Shown here: positions 23,901-36,704 of the stretch, one piece after another
Layout: every line of letters begins with the position of its first letter
Position numbering within the stretch: position 1 is the stretch's first letter
NCBI GenBank assembly: GCA_022605955.1
Contig: JAKCOZ010000012.1
Location: 27,861,956-27,925,955, forward strand
Direction of reading: 5' to 3'
DNA from: Rallus limicola
Taxonomy: Eukaryota; Chordata; Aves; Gruiformes; Rallidae
Length of the DNA: 64,000 nt
The notes under the pieces: model-generated
The model's input: the letters and a program-made list of their open reading frames with translations, nothing else
The model's database searches: none
Told to the model about the DNA's origin: nothing
Program-made: the position numbers and the translations under genes

Positions 23901-25842
23901 CTTTATCAGCACACTTCATACAAAGCATCTGAACACACTTTAAATGCAGTAGAGAATGAATTCAGGGAGTATGGAAACAGTATTGGACCCAATGAGGTCC
24001 CTTCCAACCCCTGTGATCCTGTGAAAATCAAACCAGCAAACAAGAAAATGGGAAGAGCTCAGAGGTTAGACCGTGCACATTAAAGCATTAAACACCAAGA
24101 ATAGGTAAAAAGGGTGAAAACATTGAGAACTGCTCCCAGGTTATCCTGTACCTTGCAATGTATGGCCACTCCCAACCAGAAATCCCAGAATATGTAAGGA
24201 CCCCAGTCCCAACCTGACTGTCTTAACTGAGGAACACAACATCCTAGCCAGTTGCCTTCAGTATCCCGCACACTTTCTACCCACAGAAGCTCCTCAGAGG
24301 GGGAATCTGGCTTATTTTGAGACTGCAGCAGTTTTAACACACCACATGAGAGGTGTTTATACACACTGCTGAGATTATTTTGATTTCTGATGCCTTTGAG
24401 CATGTAATACTGACTGAAACCATCACTAACTTTACCCAGTACCTAGACAGTCCATCAGCCACGTGTTGCAGCAACGAGTCTCATCTCTTCTGCTGTAATG
24501 GATGGAAACTGCACATCTGGATATGCAGGAGTGTTCTTTTAAACCAACAACTCACAGGCACAACACTATTAGAAATGGCTGAAATCTGTGAATTAATCAT
24601 TAAATGAATAACTATCATTTAAAACAGTAGGAGTAGTGCATCAAAAATTAATGCAGTCACTAATTTTGACAACCACACCTTCGTTATTCCTTTCAACAGC
24701 TCCAGCATATGAATGTGCTGCAGTGTATTTAGTGGAGAAATAGACTTCAAAGGCTACAACATGCCACAGTTCTTTGTACAGGAGCTGTAAGCTGGAAGGT
24801 GGGAATGGGCTGCTAACCACCTTCCAGGCCAGACATCACACGGTGCAGTAGGCAGAGGACTGGATGCTCCTGTGTCCTGCTGTAATTATGCACATAAGAA
24901 AAGCTCAAATGCAGGTTACTAATAAAACATGAACTCCCGTAATTATCCACCCACAGTTATATAATTAATTATCTGTTTCTCCTCTGCTAACCGACATGTG
25001 ACACCTAGCAGCATTCAACAGCAGAGAAATTAATAATCAACCTTTCCCACTGTGCAGATCTGGTTCATCCCCAAATTAGAACTGAACAGAAGCCACTTAC
25101 CAGGCTAGATAATTAAAACTCTCTAATTTTAAGCTTACATATTTGAGCCAAATGCTCTCCAAGGCCCCTCAGAAATTCTGAGGCAAAACTGTGATGGCAA
25201 ATTAAATCTTTGAAGCCTACCAGAGGCTTCAACAGACAGGGAATCTATCCAGGACTCTGCAAGAGCTTGCTCCTCCTCCGCCAAGGAGCTCAGTGCTGCT
25301 AGAGGAACTAAAAGCTGTGATTATAAAACCAAGAAAAATGCAGGAGTAACAGGATGGAAAATACAACAGGAAATACTATGGTTCCAGTATACAGAGAACA
25401 ACTCACCATCTGAAATGGCAGGTGAAATGACTGTTCTGCCTCAACCCACAGTTCAGAACACAGGACAGTTAAGGCCACCGAAAAGACTGCAGCTAAAAAC
25501 CCACTGATGGCTCCTCACAGGGGGAAGCACGTGGGTCCCAGACAACATAGACAGGTCACAGATTGAAAGGTGATGAGTGGAAGACCTCCCCACACCAGGT
25601 ACCATCAGCTGGGGGCATTTCTCACTGCGGGATGCCAGCGAGCTGAAGAAATTTTTCAAACATAAAAATCAAGACTGGTTATGTAGTTTAAAGTAACTGG
25701 AATTACACTGGCTTAGGCAAGCAAAATGCTTGGAACAGTCAGCACACAATGTATTTCAGAGCTCTCACAGGCTCTAACTTCCAGGTGCACAGCTTCTGCA
25801 TCAACCAGGCTACCTACTATCAGCCAACTTGAGTTTTCTTAC
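20922..25842. other. Presumed intron, no gene recognised
   Basis: About 4.9 kb. It contains a G-rich run at 20,926-20,942, a short CR1 3' tail at 23,980-24,023 and otherwise AT-rich unique-looking sequence. A GTAAGC donor match at 22,394 (minus) has an open frame behind it but no good acceptor, so it is not called. Confidence 0.4.
23980..24023 (+). mobile_element. CR1 3'-tail fragment
   Basis: The sequence ggacccaatgaggtcccttccaacccc followed by tgtgatcctgtga is the sense 3' end of CR1 including a decayed octamer tail. It is too short for subfamily assignment. Confidence 0.6.
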
Positions 25843-25913
25843 CGTTTCTGCTGGAGCAGTTGCCACTATAAGCCCCTGCCTTTCAAACCAGTCCCAACAC
25901 TGGTCCAAATAAA
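25843..25913 (-). CDS. Candidate internal exon, unidentified protein
   Basis: A minus-strand segment of 71 bases. The acceptor is CTTCTGGCGTGTCTGCAG and the donor is GAAACG|GTAAGA. It enters with one carried base and leaves in phase 0. It encodes YLDQCWDWFERQGLIVATA followed by PAET. The density of tryptophan and phenylalanine (WDWF) is unusual for random sequence. It joins in phase to 20,865-20,921, and 43,256-43,309 can supply the single carried base. Family unknown. Short length keeps confidence moderate. Confidence 0.4.
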
Positions 25914-26499
25914 CTGCAGACACGCCAGAAGGGCAGCTCCCCTGTTCTCCAGCAGTATTATCCCAAATACCCAATCACGTTCCACTCATTGTTAAGCAGT
26001 TACAGCCCACCCTTATAATTAAAGTATTATTCCCTCAGCAAAGAAGCAGAACATGCCATTTCATAGGAAACTGGCAGTAAAACAAGTAGAATTCATCCTC
26101 CCTTGAAAAGCCACAGTGTGATAGTGACTTTTGGTGAAAAGAACCCATTAAGAAAGTAATAATCATCAGATTTTATGAATTCATGCAGAGAGAAAATCTC
26201 TTCAGTTTCCACCCATTACAACACCCTTTGTGGTTTTTATCCAGCACCATACCACTCAGAACCCACCTACTGTAAAGGGCTGAAATGGGGGGGAGGAAAA
26301 AGGCCATTAACACTTAGCTACCTGGAGCTAAACTGCCTCTTGAAAGTACCCCTAAATTCCACACATACCAGCTGCTGCCATGAGCACAGCATGCATGAGG
26401 TACGTCAGATAAATAAAATTAATTAATTTTTGCCTCGGGATTCTTAACTCTGCATAGCATGTGGAACACCAGTTCCCCATAAGCTCTCTAAGCTGTTTT

Positions 26500-27095
26500 C
26501 ACAGAATCACAGGGGTTGGAAGGGCCCTCCAGAGCCCATGGGGTCCAACCCCCTGCCAAAGCAGGGTCCCTAGGACAGGGCACACAGGGCGGTGTCCAGA
26601 CGGGGCTGGAATCTCTCCAGAGAAGGAGACTCCACACCCCCTGGGCAGCCTGGCCCAGGGCTCCCTCACCCTCACTGGGAAGAAGTTCTTCCCCACATTG
26701 GGCTGGAACTCCCTGTGCTCCAACTTGAGCCCATCACCCCTTGTCCTGTCCCCACAGACACTGAGCAGAAGCTGCCCATGTCCCCTGTGTCCCACACTTC
26801 AGATATTTATAAGCATTACTAAGGTCCCCCCCTTAGTCTTCTTTTCTCCAGGCTGAACAGCCCCAGCTCCCTCAGCCTTTCCTCACAGGGGAGATGCTCC
26901 AGGCCCTTCAGCATCATCTTTGTACCCCTCCCCTGGACTCTCTCCAGGAGATCCCTGTCCTTTTTATCCCAGGGAGCCCAGAACTGGACACAACACTCCA
27001 GATGGGGCCTGACCAGGGCAGAGGGGGAGAATCACAGCTTTCAACCTGCTGGCCACACTCCTCTTGATGCACCCCAGAATTCCCCTTATTCCCTT
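26500..27095 (-). mobile_element. CR1 fragment, 5'-truncated
   Basis: Antisense CR1. The 3' end at 26,500 (acagaatcacaggggttgga) runs through the untranslated tail, the C-terminal part of ORF2 and into the reverse-transcriptase 3' region (gcccagaactggacacaaca, cacactcctcttgatgcacc). The frame is broken. By eye it is about 97% identical to the 8,240 copy over their shared 230 bases, hence fairly recent. Confidence 0.9.
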
Positions 27096-27439
27096 TCAGA
27101 GCCCGTAGGTTCCGAAAGGTTCCCCTAGCCCCAGGTTGCTGCCCCACCTCAATATAAACCCAGGCTTCTGGTGGAAAAAAATTGGGTTTTACTGCAAATC
27201 AAGCACAAAACCCCTCAGTGGCCACAGGCAGTCTCTGGGGTGAGAAACGCGCTATTTCGGTACGGCACTGCATGTACTGTACTAACGACAAGCTCAGTAC
27301 TCCCACACAGATTTCTGTCTAATACACTGATGGCTGAAAGATTTCTCCAGTCACCAGGAGCTCTTCTTCCTCTGCTATGAAATTCAGGACTTGTCTAACC
27401 ATTACTGGTTAAATATAGGTTTTGCACTTGCTGCACACA

Positions 27440-27457
27440 TTTATATATATATATAAA
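27440..27457. repeat. (TA)n microsatellite
   Basis: A run tttatatatatatataaa, self-complementary and AT-only. It is a short simple repeat. Confidence 0.9.
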
Positions 27458-30400
27458 TGAATGCTCCTATACTTATCACAGAAACGCACACCTATCTACA
27501 CTGATGCTCTGGAAGCTGTAAGATCCCACCTGTTCTGCAAGGACTTTCCATGCCTGCAGTGCAGATGACCTCAAGTGCCTCTGAGGGGGACCCACCACCT
27601 CTCCTTCTGCAGCATTTCCTGAGCCCCGGGGGGCTCCCACACCTCTACACCACTCTGTCCTGTCAGGGCACTGGAGGGGAGCGAGGAAAAGGAGGCGACT
27701 AGAACCTTCCAGCTGGTTACATCCACTCCAGAGAGTGGAGCGTGCTGCAGAGCAGCAGTGCAGGACCTGGCTGAAGAGGCACCGTAACCACCTTCCTCCT
27801 GCTACTGCCCTAATCACAGCCATTGCTTCCCACCTTGCCTTCTCCCACACGCTCAGCTCCACCGCCTCGCTCAGGTCCAGGGCTGGTTGTGCAAACCCTG
27901 TGCATGTCTCTACTCCCACTTCCCCAAGTGCTGCGTTTTGCTCAGCAAGGAGACACCAGTGCAGCTGCTCTGCAGAGAGCTGACCACAACTCGGAGATGG
28001 GAAAGGCCCCACCTCTCAGACTGCACTGTTCACGTCTACATCCACGTTTGCCAGCACACTGAGCATGTAAGGCACCATCCTAGTCTGAAGATCCAAAATG
28101 CCTTCACTGGAGCACTTTTTCCAGTTGGGTGAGGTATTCCCAGCACTGCCCTGCCCTTACCTGTCCTTTACACAGCATGAAGGGGCTACCAGCATTCAGC
28201 AGCATAGGAAACACAGCACACTAGTGCCACCACAAATGTGATCAGCTGCTACACATGCTGCTGTTTCACTGGAACCTACATTACAGTACGTGTACTTCCT
28301 CCATATGCACCTCATTTCTCGAGTCAAAACAGAAATAGGTTATTCTTCCAAGACTTCCTTGCTGTCACTAAATCCACTTGCACATCTTGGAGTGGGAGTA
28401 GAATGGGGGAGGAACATGATGCAGTGGCATTTGAGGAGAGCACTACACTGATGTGCAGCAGAGGGAGGAGAAGATGGGAAAGGAGCCGAGCAACAAAAAC
28501 ATGTGAATGCTGAAACCAGCCTGCATCAAACACTCTCCTTTTGCCACTTGAAATTTCCCTATATGTATAAAAATTTAAGGCTATCCAAGTGTGCATCCAT
28601 CCAAGACAGTCCTGTGAATGGACATAAAAATGCCAGAGACAGTGAGGCCAGGTGCCTAGTCCTCATCTTCTGACACATGAGGATCTCTGGAGGGAGCCTG
28701 ATCCGAGCAAATACTGTTAAAAAAAAAAGTTTTAAAAATATAATAAGACAAGTACTACTGTTGCTCTGCTCAGAAAAATTCTTGTAAAGTGAGTTTTCAT
28801 TAAAAAACTCCTATTTCATAAAACAGGAAACATGCTGGAGCTGCCACACAGAGCACAGAAAGCTATGCTCTCCATTATTTCTTAAGACATTCCTAACAAT
28901 TCCCATCCCATTGAAGAAAATCTGGTTTTAAGTTAGTGGTTGATTTGCATATTGGAGGCTGGATGGATGAATCACTGTGAGAAAATAAGCAGTTTCTCCA
29001 CTAGATCACCCTTAAAAAAAACAGTTTTAATTTGATAAATCAATAATAAAAAAATCAATATCAAATCAAATGCCTTTCTACTGACATCCAGTGTTTGCTG
29101 GATTTGGCAGACACGATGGAATTCCCACTACGCAACGGTTGCTTAATCTGCAATACCTTAGATGAAGGGATGCCATCAGAGATAAGGCTTAAAATGAAAT
29201 GGCTTCCTTTGCTGTCTCTCTCACTCAGGAAGGTGACAAAAGAGGCCTAACAGTTCCACAACTGGTAGAAATGAAATAGATACAGCGGGCCAGGGATGGA
29301 AGATGTAACAGGTCTGGTTTGGGGAACAGAAGAGGTCACTGGGATGCCACTGCCTGGCACTGAGACCGTGTAGGGATGTAATGACTGAGGATAACCACAG
29401 CAGCTTCTTTTCCACCAAGGACCAGGTTACTAGGGCAGCACAGTGGCGAGGGAACATCCTGCTCCTCCTGTCCCCCTGACTCACACAGGCTACAAACTCT
29501 CCCAGGCCTTACTTTGAGCCTGTGAAGGGGAGAAGCACCCAATACCAGCTCTACTGGGAAGAAAACAATACTTGCAGTTTAAGGAAATTGAGGAAAACCA
29601 ATGGATTATGTGGAAGATGACACTGGAAGCTCTTACTGACTACAGGGAAGTGGTGGTGTATCCTTCTGAAATCCTATATGAGATCTTTTCACTCTAGACC
29701 TGTCAGGCCATGAGGCTTCCCTGGATATAATGCTCAGAAAGTCTTGTCTTCCTGACTCATGGAGTTAAAACTGTGAGACTTGAGTGTGCCAGCAGGTCCC
29801 ACTTCTCCTCACCAGCCTGTAGCAATCCTCTCCCAAATCCCCTTTCCCTCTCCAGTGGGGACTTAGCAGCTCTGTGACCTTCAACCAGACTCCAGCAAAG
29901 GAAGCTCCATTGTGAAAACACATTTAAAAATCCCCAGATTTCCTTTTTCTTTACATCAAAGCCATAAAGATTTCAGTGCCAAAGAATGACTGTCTTTATC
30001 ATCACAAAGTTCTGGTACATGTGAGCCAGGTTCTGGTCTCACAAGAAAATCTGAAGCTCTGCACAGAATTGTGTGAAATGTGATGAAAATCCTGTCCTCC
30101 TCTGTGATCCACACTTATTTCCCTCCTGATTTTCCTCCAAACATTTTCTCAAAAAACTTTAGTGGACAACTTGTCACAGCATCTTCTTATCTCCTTCTCA
30201 CACATATGTCTTCCAGCATAACCGTTCTCACCTGATAAAGACTGTGACAGCTCCACCAGCTGCCATCAGCTCCTTGCCAGAGGAACCATCCTTCCATCAG
30301 CAGATCCATTTGCATCTGAGCTGACCAGGGTCTTCTCTGGGAGCTTGTGTTGTACCCCAGCATCCTTCCAGATCACTGGAGATGAATGGCACCTTTCAGA

Positions 30401-33400
30401 ACAAGGCAGCTAACTGATGTTGTACTCTGAGGCACTTTAACACAAGCTGTGACTATCAAAATTACTTCAATTATTTCAAACCAGTTGTGCTGGTTGGTTT
30501 ATTTTATATTTTTTCCTCTACCAGTTTTAATTGATAATCAAAGATGGATCAAGTCAAGATAATGGTTTTGTTTCTTTGAAAAAATCTGTCATGTTCAGTT
30601 GTCAGTAGAAGGGCCGCAGCAGCCCTACTTTGTCATGAATCACAGCCTATGCAGATGAAACATAAAAGCTGCTCTAAGTCCACAGAGTGTTGTCATTAAC
30701 AACCATCCCTTCCCCCATTCTGCCGTAGCTCAGACTTTTTTCTAAGCCAATGTCAGACTAAAATTTGAGTCCGCTTACTCCTCACAGTACAGAAAGGCTC
30801 CAGGAATGCTCTGATTTCGTGGTGTGTTTCAGCATCCAGACATCCCACATGTTAGTCATTCCCCAACAGCCAAACCTGGCTGCATTTGGTAGTTTCCTTT
30901 TCAGATTTTTCAGCGTGCCAGTCCCAAGCCTTTAACAGTCACAGCTGATCCCTTCTAGAGGGAGGGTTTAAAATATCCAAACTGAAGTAACTTGCTATCA
31001 TCGTACAGGCACGTCCACAAATGTCCCATCCAGAGGTTACAAAGCTGCATCACGACACCCTGGGCTGCAGAACTGAAGCCTCTGCTGATGCAGTCACACA
31101 GAGAGAAGAGCTCAGGCTCGATTCCGTACGGATGCTTTATTTACTTCCTGGGGTTGAGCCACTCATTTTTCCTCTCATTGTTCACTGTTCCACCATTTTT
31201 TTTTCCTTTTCAGAAGAGATTCCTGCCTCTGTATCAGCAGCAGCTTTAAGGAGCATGATTAAGTAGTGTTACAGAGACAGGTCATGCCAGCTGCCTTTTC
31301 CTTTTCCCTCTACATCTTCATCTTGCACTTCTACACTCTTGGTCCTTCATTCCTCAACATACAGCAGCAGCACACAGAGACATTCTCAATCCAGGTTGTC
31401 AGTAGCTACTTCTTTGCAGACCTTTCCGGGGCTGCTTTGTCATTCAATTCCTTCTTACTCCTAAACTGGAAGTGTTCTTCCACAAATGGTGCCCTTCTGC
31501 AACATGACAATCTTTTAATTTTTGAGTATTTGAGACTACAAAAAGAGTCTCTGCATTTCAGTAATGCTAGTCCCATGTATTTCCAGTGGGACTGGATCCC
31601 TTCACAGGTGTAGTACCAAAATTCAGAAATGGATTGTTATGTCTATGAAGCAGTTTGTAAACCCCACTTTTCCTGAGTTTCCTAGTGACTAAAGAAGTGC
31701 TGGACTTGCCTTTTGGAACCATCTTCTGGGGATTCTTCATGTCCCTCCTATTCCAAGTAGGTAATCCAGAATGTCTCAGAATGAAATCCTGCTTCAGAAT
31801 GATGGACACTAATGGCTTTAAGGCAAATGATACAGCTCAGCTGATTGCTTTTTCAGTGAATACCTTCAACTACCTTGAACCACAACTGGAAAGCCAAATC
31901 TGTGCATACCCAGTAAGCCAAATCAGCAGAGTTATCACATCAGAGGGATCAAACCTGGAATGGATCAGGTGCTGTTAGGATCCATGGAACAAGCTATCTT
32001 GCACCCTTACTGCAGTTTGATCACCACAGTCGCCTCCTACAAGAATGCAATGTGGCAGCTGAAGAAACCTGCTGCTGGGGAGAAGGGCTGTTAGCTCGGG
32101 CATTTGGGATATTCCCCCCTCCCAGCTGAAAGCCAGTAGGATCTGCACGGTGTGTTCAGACATTGAAAAAGTTTTCTCAGGAAACATCCATGAAATCTAG
32201 AATCCCTAGAGACAAAATGGGCCCTGCAGAAAGGTCTGTTCCTCCTTGAAATTTCTGTATTGATTAGTCATAAAAAATGTACTTTATCAAAGACTGAGAC
32301 TGCAGGAAGATAAAATGATTGTATTTGGGAGAGGACACACTGTGTAAATCTGCAGCACTGCTAACTTAAATTAGAAATAGCTACATCATCCCTCAAAGGC
32401 AATCTGTGGAGCTTCTGCTCATCTTCTATGTATCCAAACAGCAACAAATTAAAATTGATCAGTCAGTCCCAATCACAAGCTTTCTGTATCACACATTCCA
32501 ACTACAGGGCTTCCATTGCTGAGGTTGTGTGGGGATGGCTTTATCAAGGACGAGCGAGCATACTCCAGTCTTTACACCTGGCCAACTGAAGGCACGTGTC
32601 AGTTTGCTCTCAGATCTTCCCCCAGCACACCTTCTGTTCTTCTTGGGCCCGTGAGAGTCCAACAATACCAGCCATGGGCTGGTCCAGCAGCCAACACACA
32701 AGCCAGGTTTGGTCCTGTGTCACTGCTCTGCAGTCATTATCTCTGTGCATCACATCCATAAGCGACAGTCAGTGGGGCGAAGGCTGTGAAAACTTGGTAA
32801 GACCATAGCAGACATGACAAGCAGTAATGAAACTCATGCTAAAGGAAAGCTGCTCCTGGGGCTGCAGCATCCCATTAGTCTACTACCTCCTAATGGAAGC
32901 ATATGACTAATTACAATTATTCCTTTGCCATTCCATGCATGCCTTTAGAGAGCACGGCACGGGATGTCAGGAAGGTTGGTCAGTTGTTCCCTTTGAGATT
33001 ATTCAGTTTCTAGGCCTCATTTATCAGGATTTCACCTTCTGTCTTCCTAAACCAAACCAATCTGAATTCAGGTGCTTTCAGAGAGCACGGATAAACTTGG
33101 AATGAGCCAGCCTGGCAGACAGTGTGCCTTTTGAAGGGGTGCAATGCAGGAAGCGCTTCCTGAGCAGCCAGTCCAGTTCAAGTGTGATGTCAGGGTCGTT
33201 ATTCCAAGCTTTTACCAAAAACATCCTGGACCTACCCAGACTCAGAAAATCAAAAACCTCTATCAGGAAGGCCTGCTGGAGGTCACAGCCCCTTGGCTTC
33301 TGTGTCAACAGCTACTACCAATACTTATCTACCACTGGTATCTGGAAAATTATATTCTGTTCCATGGAGATTTTAAGATGAACTCTGAGAAGTGCAGGAA

Positions 33401-34030
33401 GCCAAACATTTGAGCTGGGTCTGGCATTCCTAACAAAAGCCAGCAAGTGCATTAGCTTTATTTCAGTCTCCTAAAAGGTCACTGCAGTCCTTGTGACTTT
33501 ATTTCTTCATGGGGCAGCCAAGGAAGATGTGAGATTCATAACCACAAGTCGTAAAACGCCCAAGTTGGTCGTAAAATGCCCAAATTCATCACAGAGGTGA
33601 GGAATGCCGGTCTCTTGACTGACACACACAAGCAGCACCAGAAAAGAAATACAATTGCCTATCCCCAGTGCCAGTGGTTGCATGTGTAATGCCACAGCCA
33701 CTAGAAAAAAGGTTTCCCACCTATGATTAGATTCCACTTTTAAAAATACCTTTCCAGAGTTGCTGGAGGAAATTTAACTTATTTCTACCACAGTGGGGTA
33801 CTGGTAACAGTAGAGTCAGAAACACAAAGAATACTTTCTTCTTAGAGCTGTGAAGCCCTGGCTCCAAAGATGACTGAGGGGCACTGCTGTCCTACCATGG
33901 ACAAAATACAAAACTTCAGGGAGCACAAGGGAACCACTCCTCCTTCTTGTCCTTCATCACGGCCTTTTAAAATTATTTTACCTTTATGAGGGTAAGAAAA
34001 GTCAGAATTACAGCAGAGGGACTGCCTTCC

Positions 34031-34580
34031 ACAGAATCACAAGGTTGGAAAAGACATTTAAGATCATCGAGTCCAACCGTCCCTGTCCTGTGCTGACCCA
34101 GATCCCTGAGCACCTCATCTCCCCTCTGTTAAACACACCCAGGGGGTGACTCAGCCCCTCCCTGGGCAGCCTGTGCCACAGCCCCACAACTCTGCCAGGG
34201 AAGAACTTTGCCCTCCCAGCTGAGCTGAGCCTGCCCTGGCCCAGCTTGAGCCCATTGCCCCTTGTCCCAGCTCCTGGCCCCTGGCTGAAGAGACCAGCGC
34301 CCACCTCTCTGCACCCTCCTGGCAGGGCAGGGCAGGTGGGGAGAAGGTCTCCCCTCAGCCTCCTCTTCTCCAGGCTCAACACCCCCAGCTCCCTCAGCTG
34401 CTCCTCAGAGGATTTGCCCTCCAGCCCCTTCCCCAGCCTGGTTGCCCTTCTCTGGACTCGCTCCAGGACCCCAATGTCCTTCTGATGGTGAGGAGCCCAG
34501 AACTGGACCCAGCACTCGAGGTGCAGCCTCCCCAGAGCCCAGTACAGGGGCAGTACACACTGCTCCCAGTTTGCCCTCTG
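34031..34580 (-). mobile_element. Older CR1 fragment of a different subfamily
   Basis: Antisense CR1 starting with the tail acagaatcacaaggttggaa at 34,031. It continues through ccagcttgagcccattgccc and cttctctggactcgctccag, which are C-terminal ORF2 blocks. It differs at many positions from the 8,240/26,500/61,466 type, so it is a distinct, older subfamily. The frame is broken. Confidence 0.85.
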
Positions 34581-36001
34581 AAGCCAGACACCAGTCAGAG
34601 ACCTCCCTCCCTGTGCTGAATCACAGCCATTCCCTGCTCAGCCTGAGCTTCCCACTCAGGATGTGTTTGGTGGCATAGCTCTTCAGACAGAACTGAGAAA
34701 ATAGTCTAGACAGATATTGCAGGTATTTGGGGCCAGATTCTCAGGTTATTCTAATGGCAGTAACTCCACCAGCTCTGTCATTGGCCTGGTGCAGGCACAG
34801 GGCTGAAGAGTCTGGGCAAGGCACTCAGACTGCTCCTTCTCCCACCACCCCCAGAACCCACTTCTGCATATTCACCCTTACAGCAATTCCTGCTAGAGCC
34901 TCCTGAACACATCTTATTTCCTCACAACACAGCCTCTTGCTGAACAAGAGCTGCATGATTAATCCTGGGGATACTGAGGTATTTTAAGAGAAAGCTCCAT
35001 CCGCCTCGTGTTTATCCTCTGGTAGAACAGTCTTAATTAAGCTTCATATATAAATGGTCTGTATGTTAAAGGAGAAAATAGACATAATTAAATGTTATAC
35101 CCGGAGTGAAACCCGGTATTCTCTAAAATCCTTTAATTGATCTTAACAGCTCTGCATTTTCATCTTTAAGAGAACACAGTGCTGTATCCCAGCAGCATTT
35201 CCCAGTTTCATCCTTTACCCCAGAGAGCTGTGGATCGCTTCTATGAGGTTCAACCATTAGTTAATAAACAGCAAATCTTTTTTTCTCTAGATCTAAATTC
35301 ACTGTGGACCACAGAACTATCTGTCACCAGGAAATGTATATCCCTCTGTAAATCACAGAGGTACCTTTTGCCAACTGACCACCTCACTCCTTCCCCACTC
35401 AAGTTCAGAGCTGCTGAGCTCAGCCCCAAATTCCAGGATCACAGCAGGAAGGAAAGCAACTTTAGGACAGGCAAAACCAGACACTGCTTTTGAACTCCCA
35501 ACTACAACCCCAAACCCTCTTCATTCTTCAGCCTTTCAGGCACAAATCAGTCCAGTAACTCTGCAAGGTTCCTGCAAGAGCCCTGGTTCTGGGGATCAAG
35601 ACTCTTTCCATTAGATGACCAGTGCCAATATTAGATTTATACTGCATGAGAGGTTCACACTAGCACAGAAAGAGAATTTCTGCACATTTGCTTGTGATCT
35701 GAAGAGTCAAGGCAAGCCAGGACTGGCCAAATGTCTCTTTGGAGAGGCAGGCCCAGGGAAACTGTAATGTTCACATTTTCTTTCCTCAGCAACCAAGCTC
35801 CCATTAAATCTGTCCTTTACTAAAAATACAACATCAGAAATCTCAGGAGAATAGAGAACGATACCGAGAAGAGATCCCGTAATTCAGCCTGATAACCAGC
35901 TCCTTATTTTTTAAATGTACAAGTTCTTAGTGCTGCCAGCACAAGTATGTCAAGATTCAGGATCTGAGAATTAAAAATAGCAATAGAAAAAGTGAATGTT
36001 T

Positions 36002-36012
36002 CCCCCCCCCCC
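36002..36012. repeat. Poly-C tract
   Basis: Eleven consecutive C residues followed by tttt. It is a simple repeat prone to length variation and sequencing error. Confidence 0.9.
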
Positions 36013-36170
36013 TTTTCTTCATGCTTAATTTCTCTTTTCTAAATGTACCTTGCACATTGTTAGATAGGTATAGTGTGTGGGATGTATTGTGAGGTTGCCA
36101 TGGTTTCCCATTTTTAATGAGCTTTTAGACTTTATAGTCTAACCAAATACATTCATAATTACTACATCAC

Positions 36171-36203
36171 TTTTTTTTTCCTCCCTTCCCTCCCCCCCCC
36201 CCC
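36171..36203. repeat. 33-base pure pyrimidine tract
   Basis: Nine T, then mixed C/T, then twelve C, with no purine. Such tracts can form triplex structures. It is also a length-unstable simple repeat. Confidence 0.9.
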
Positions 36204-36644
36204 AAAGCACTTAAAAAATTACTGGTGCTAAAAGTAAATTAGTGATTAGAAAGACAAGAAAACATCCAAGTAAAAGCCCACCCTCAAACAGTTGGCAAAT
36301 AAGAGCTCAGGAAAGACACAGGAGCAAATTACTGCCATTGGACTCAGGGACGTGTTCATGTCCTTGTGCCTGTTCTTAACATCAGAAGTCAGCATGGTAT
36401 TTTGTTCTGCTGGGTGCAAAATCCCCCCAAACACACCGAAACCCAAGCTGCAGTTGTTAGCACTAGAGATGGCAAACCATGAGCCCTGGCTGCACCAACC
36501 CTGATGCTTTTTGCTAGGTCTGCTCTATGCTGAAGGAGAGACCAACTGCTCTCCTGCTCTACAGGCAGCCATCTCCTGTGGGACAGCAGTTTCAGTGCCC
36601 CTGTCTGTGTTTAACAGGCAGGGAGATGGTTTAGCACAGGACAG

Positions 36645-36704
36645 GAATGGTTGGATTTGATAAGCTTACAGGTCTTTTCCAACCTTTGACTCTGTGATTC
36701 TGTG
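36645..36704 (+). mobile_element. CR1 3'-tail fragment
   Basis: Sense CR1 tail: aatggttggatttgataagc, then ggtcttttccaacctttgac and tctgtgattctgtg. It is an extreme 5' truncation with a short octamer tail. Confidence 0.75.

Noticed and set aside
28161..28220. 60-base minus-strand segment before a CAG|GTAAGG donor
   Set aside because: It is open in one frame, but the acceptor has a poor pyrimidine tract and its phase does not fit between the 43-kb and 25.8-kb candidates.
30232..30290. Minus-strand segment ending ATCAG|GTGAGA
   Set aside because: Protein-like but short, with a weak acceptor and a phase incompatible with the proposed chain.
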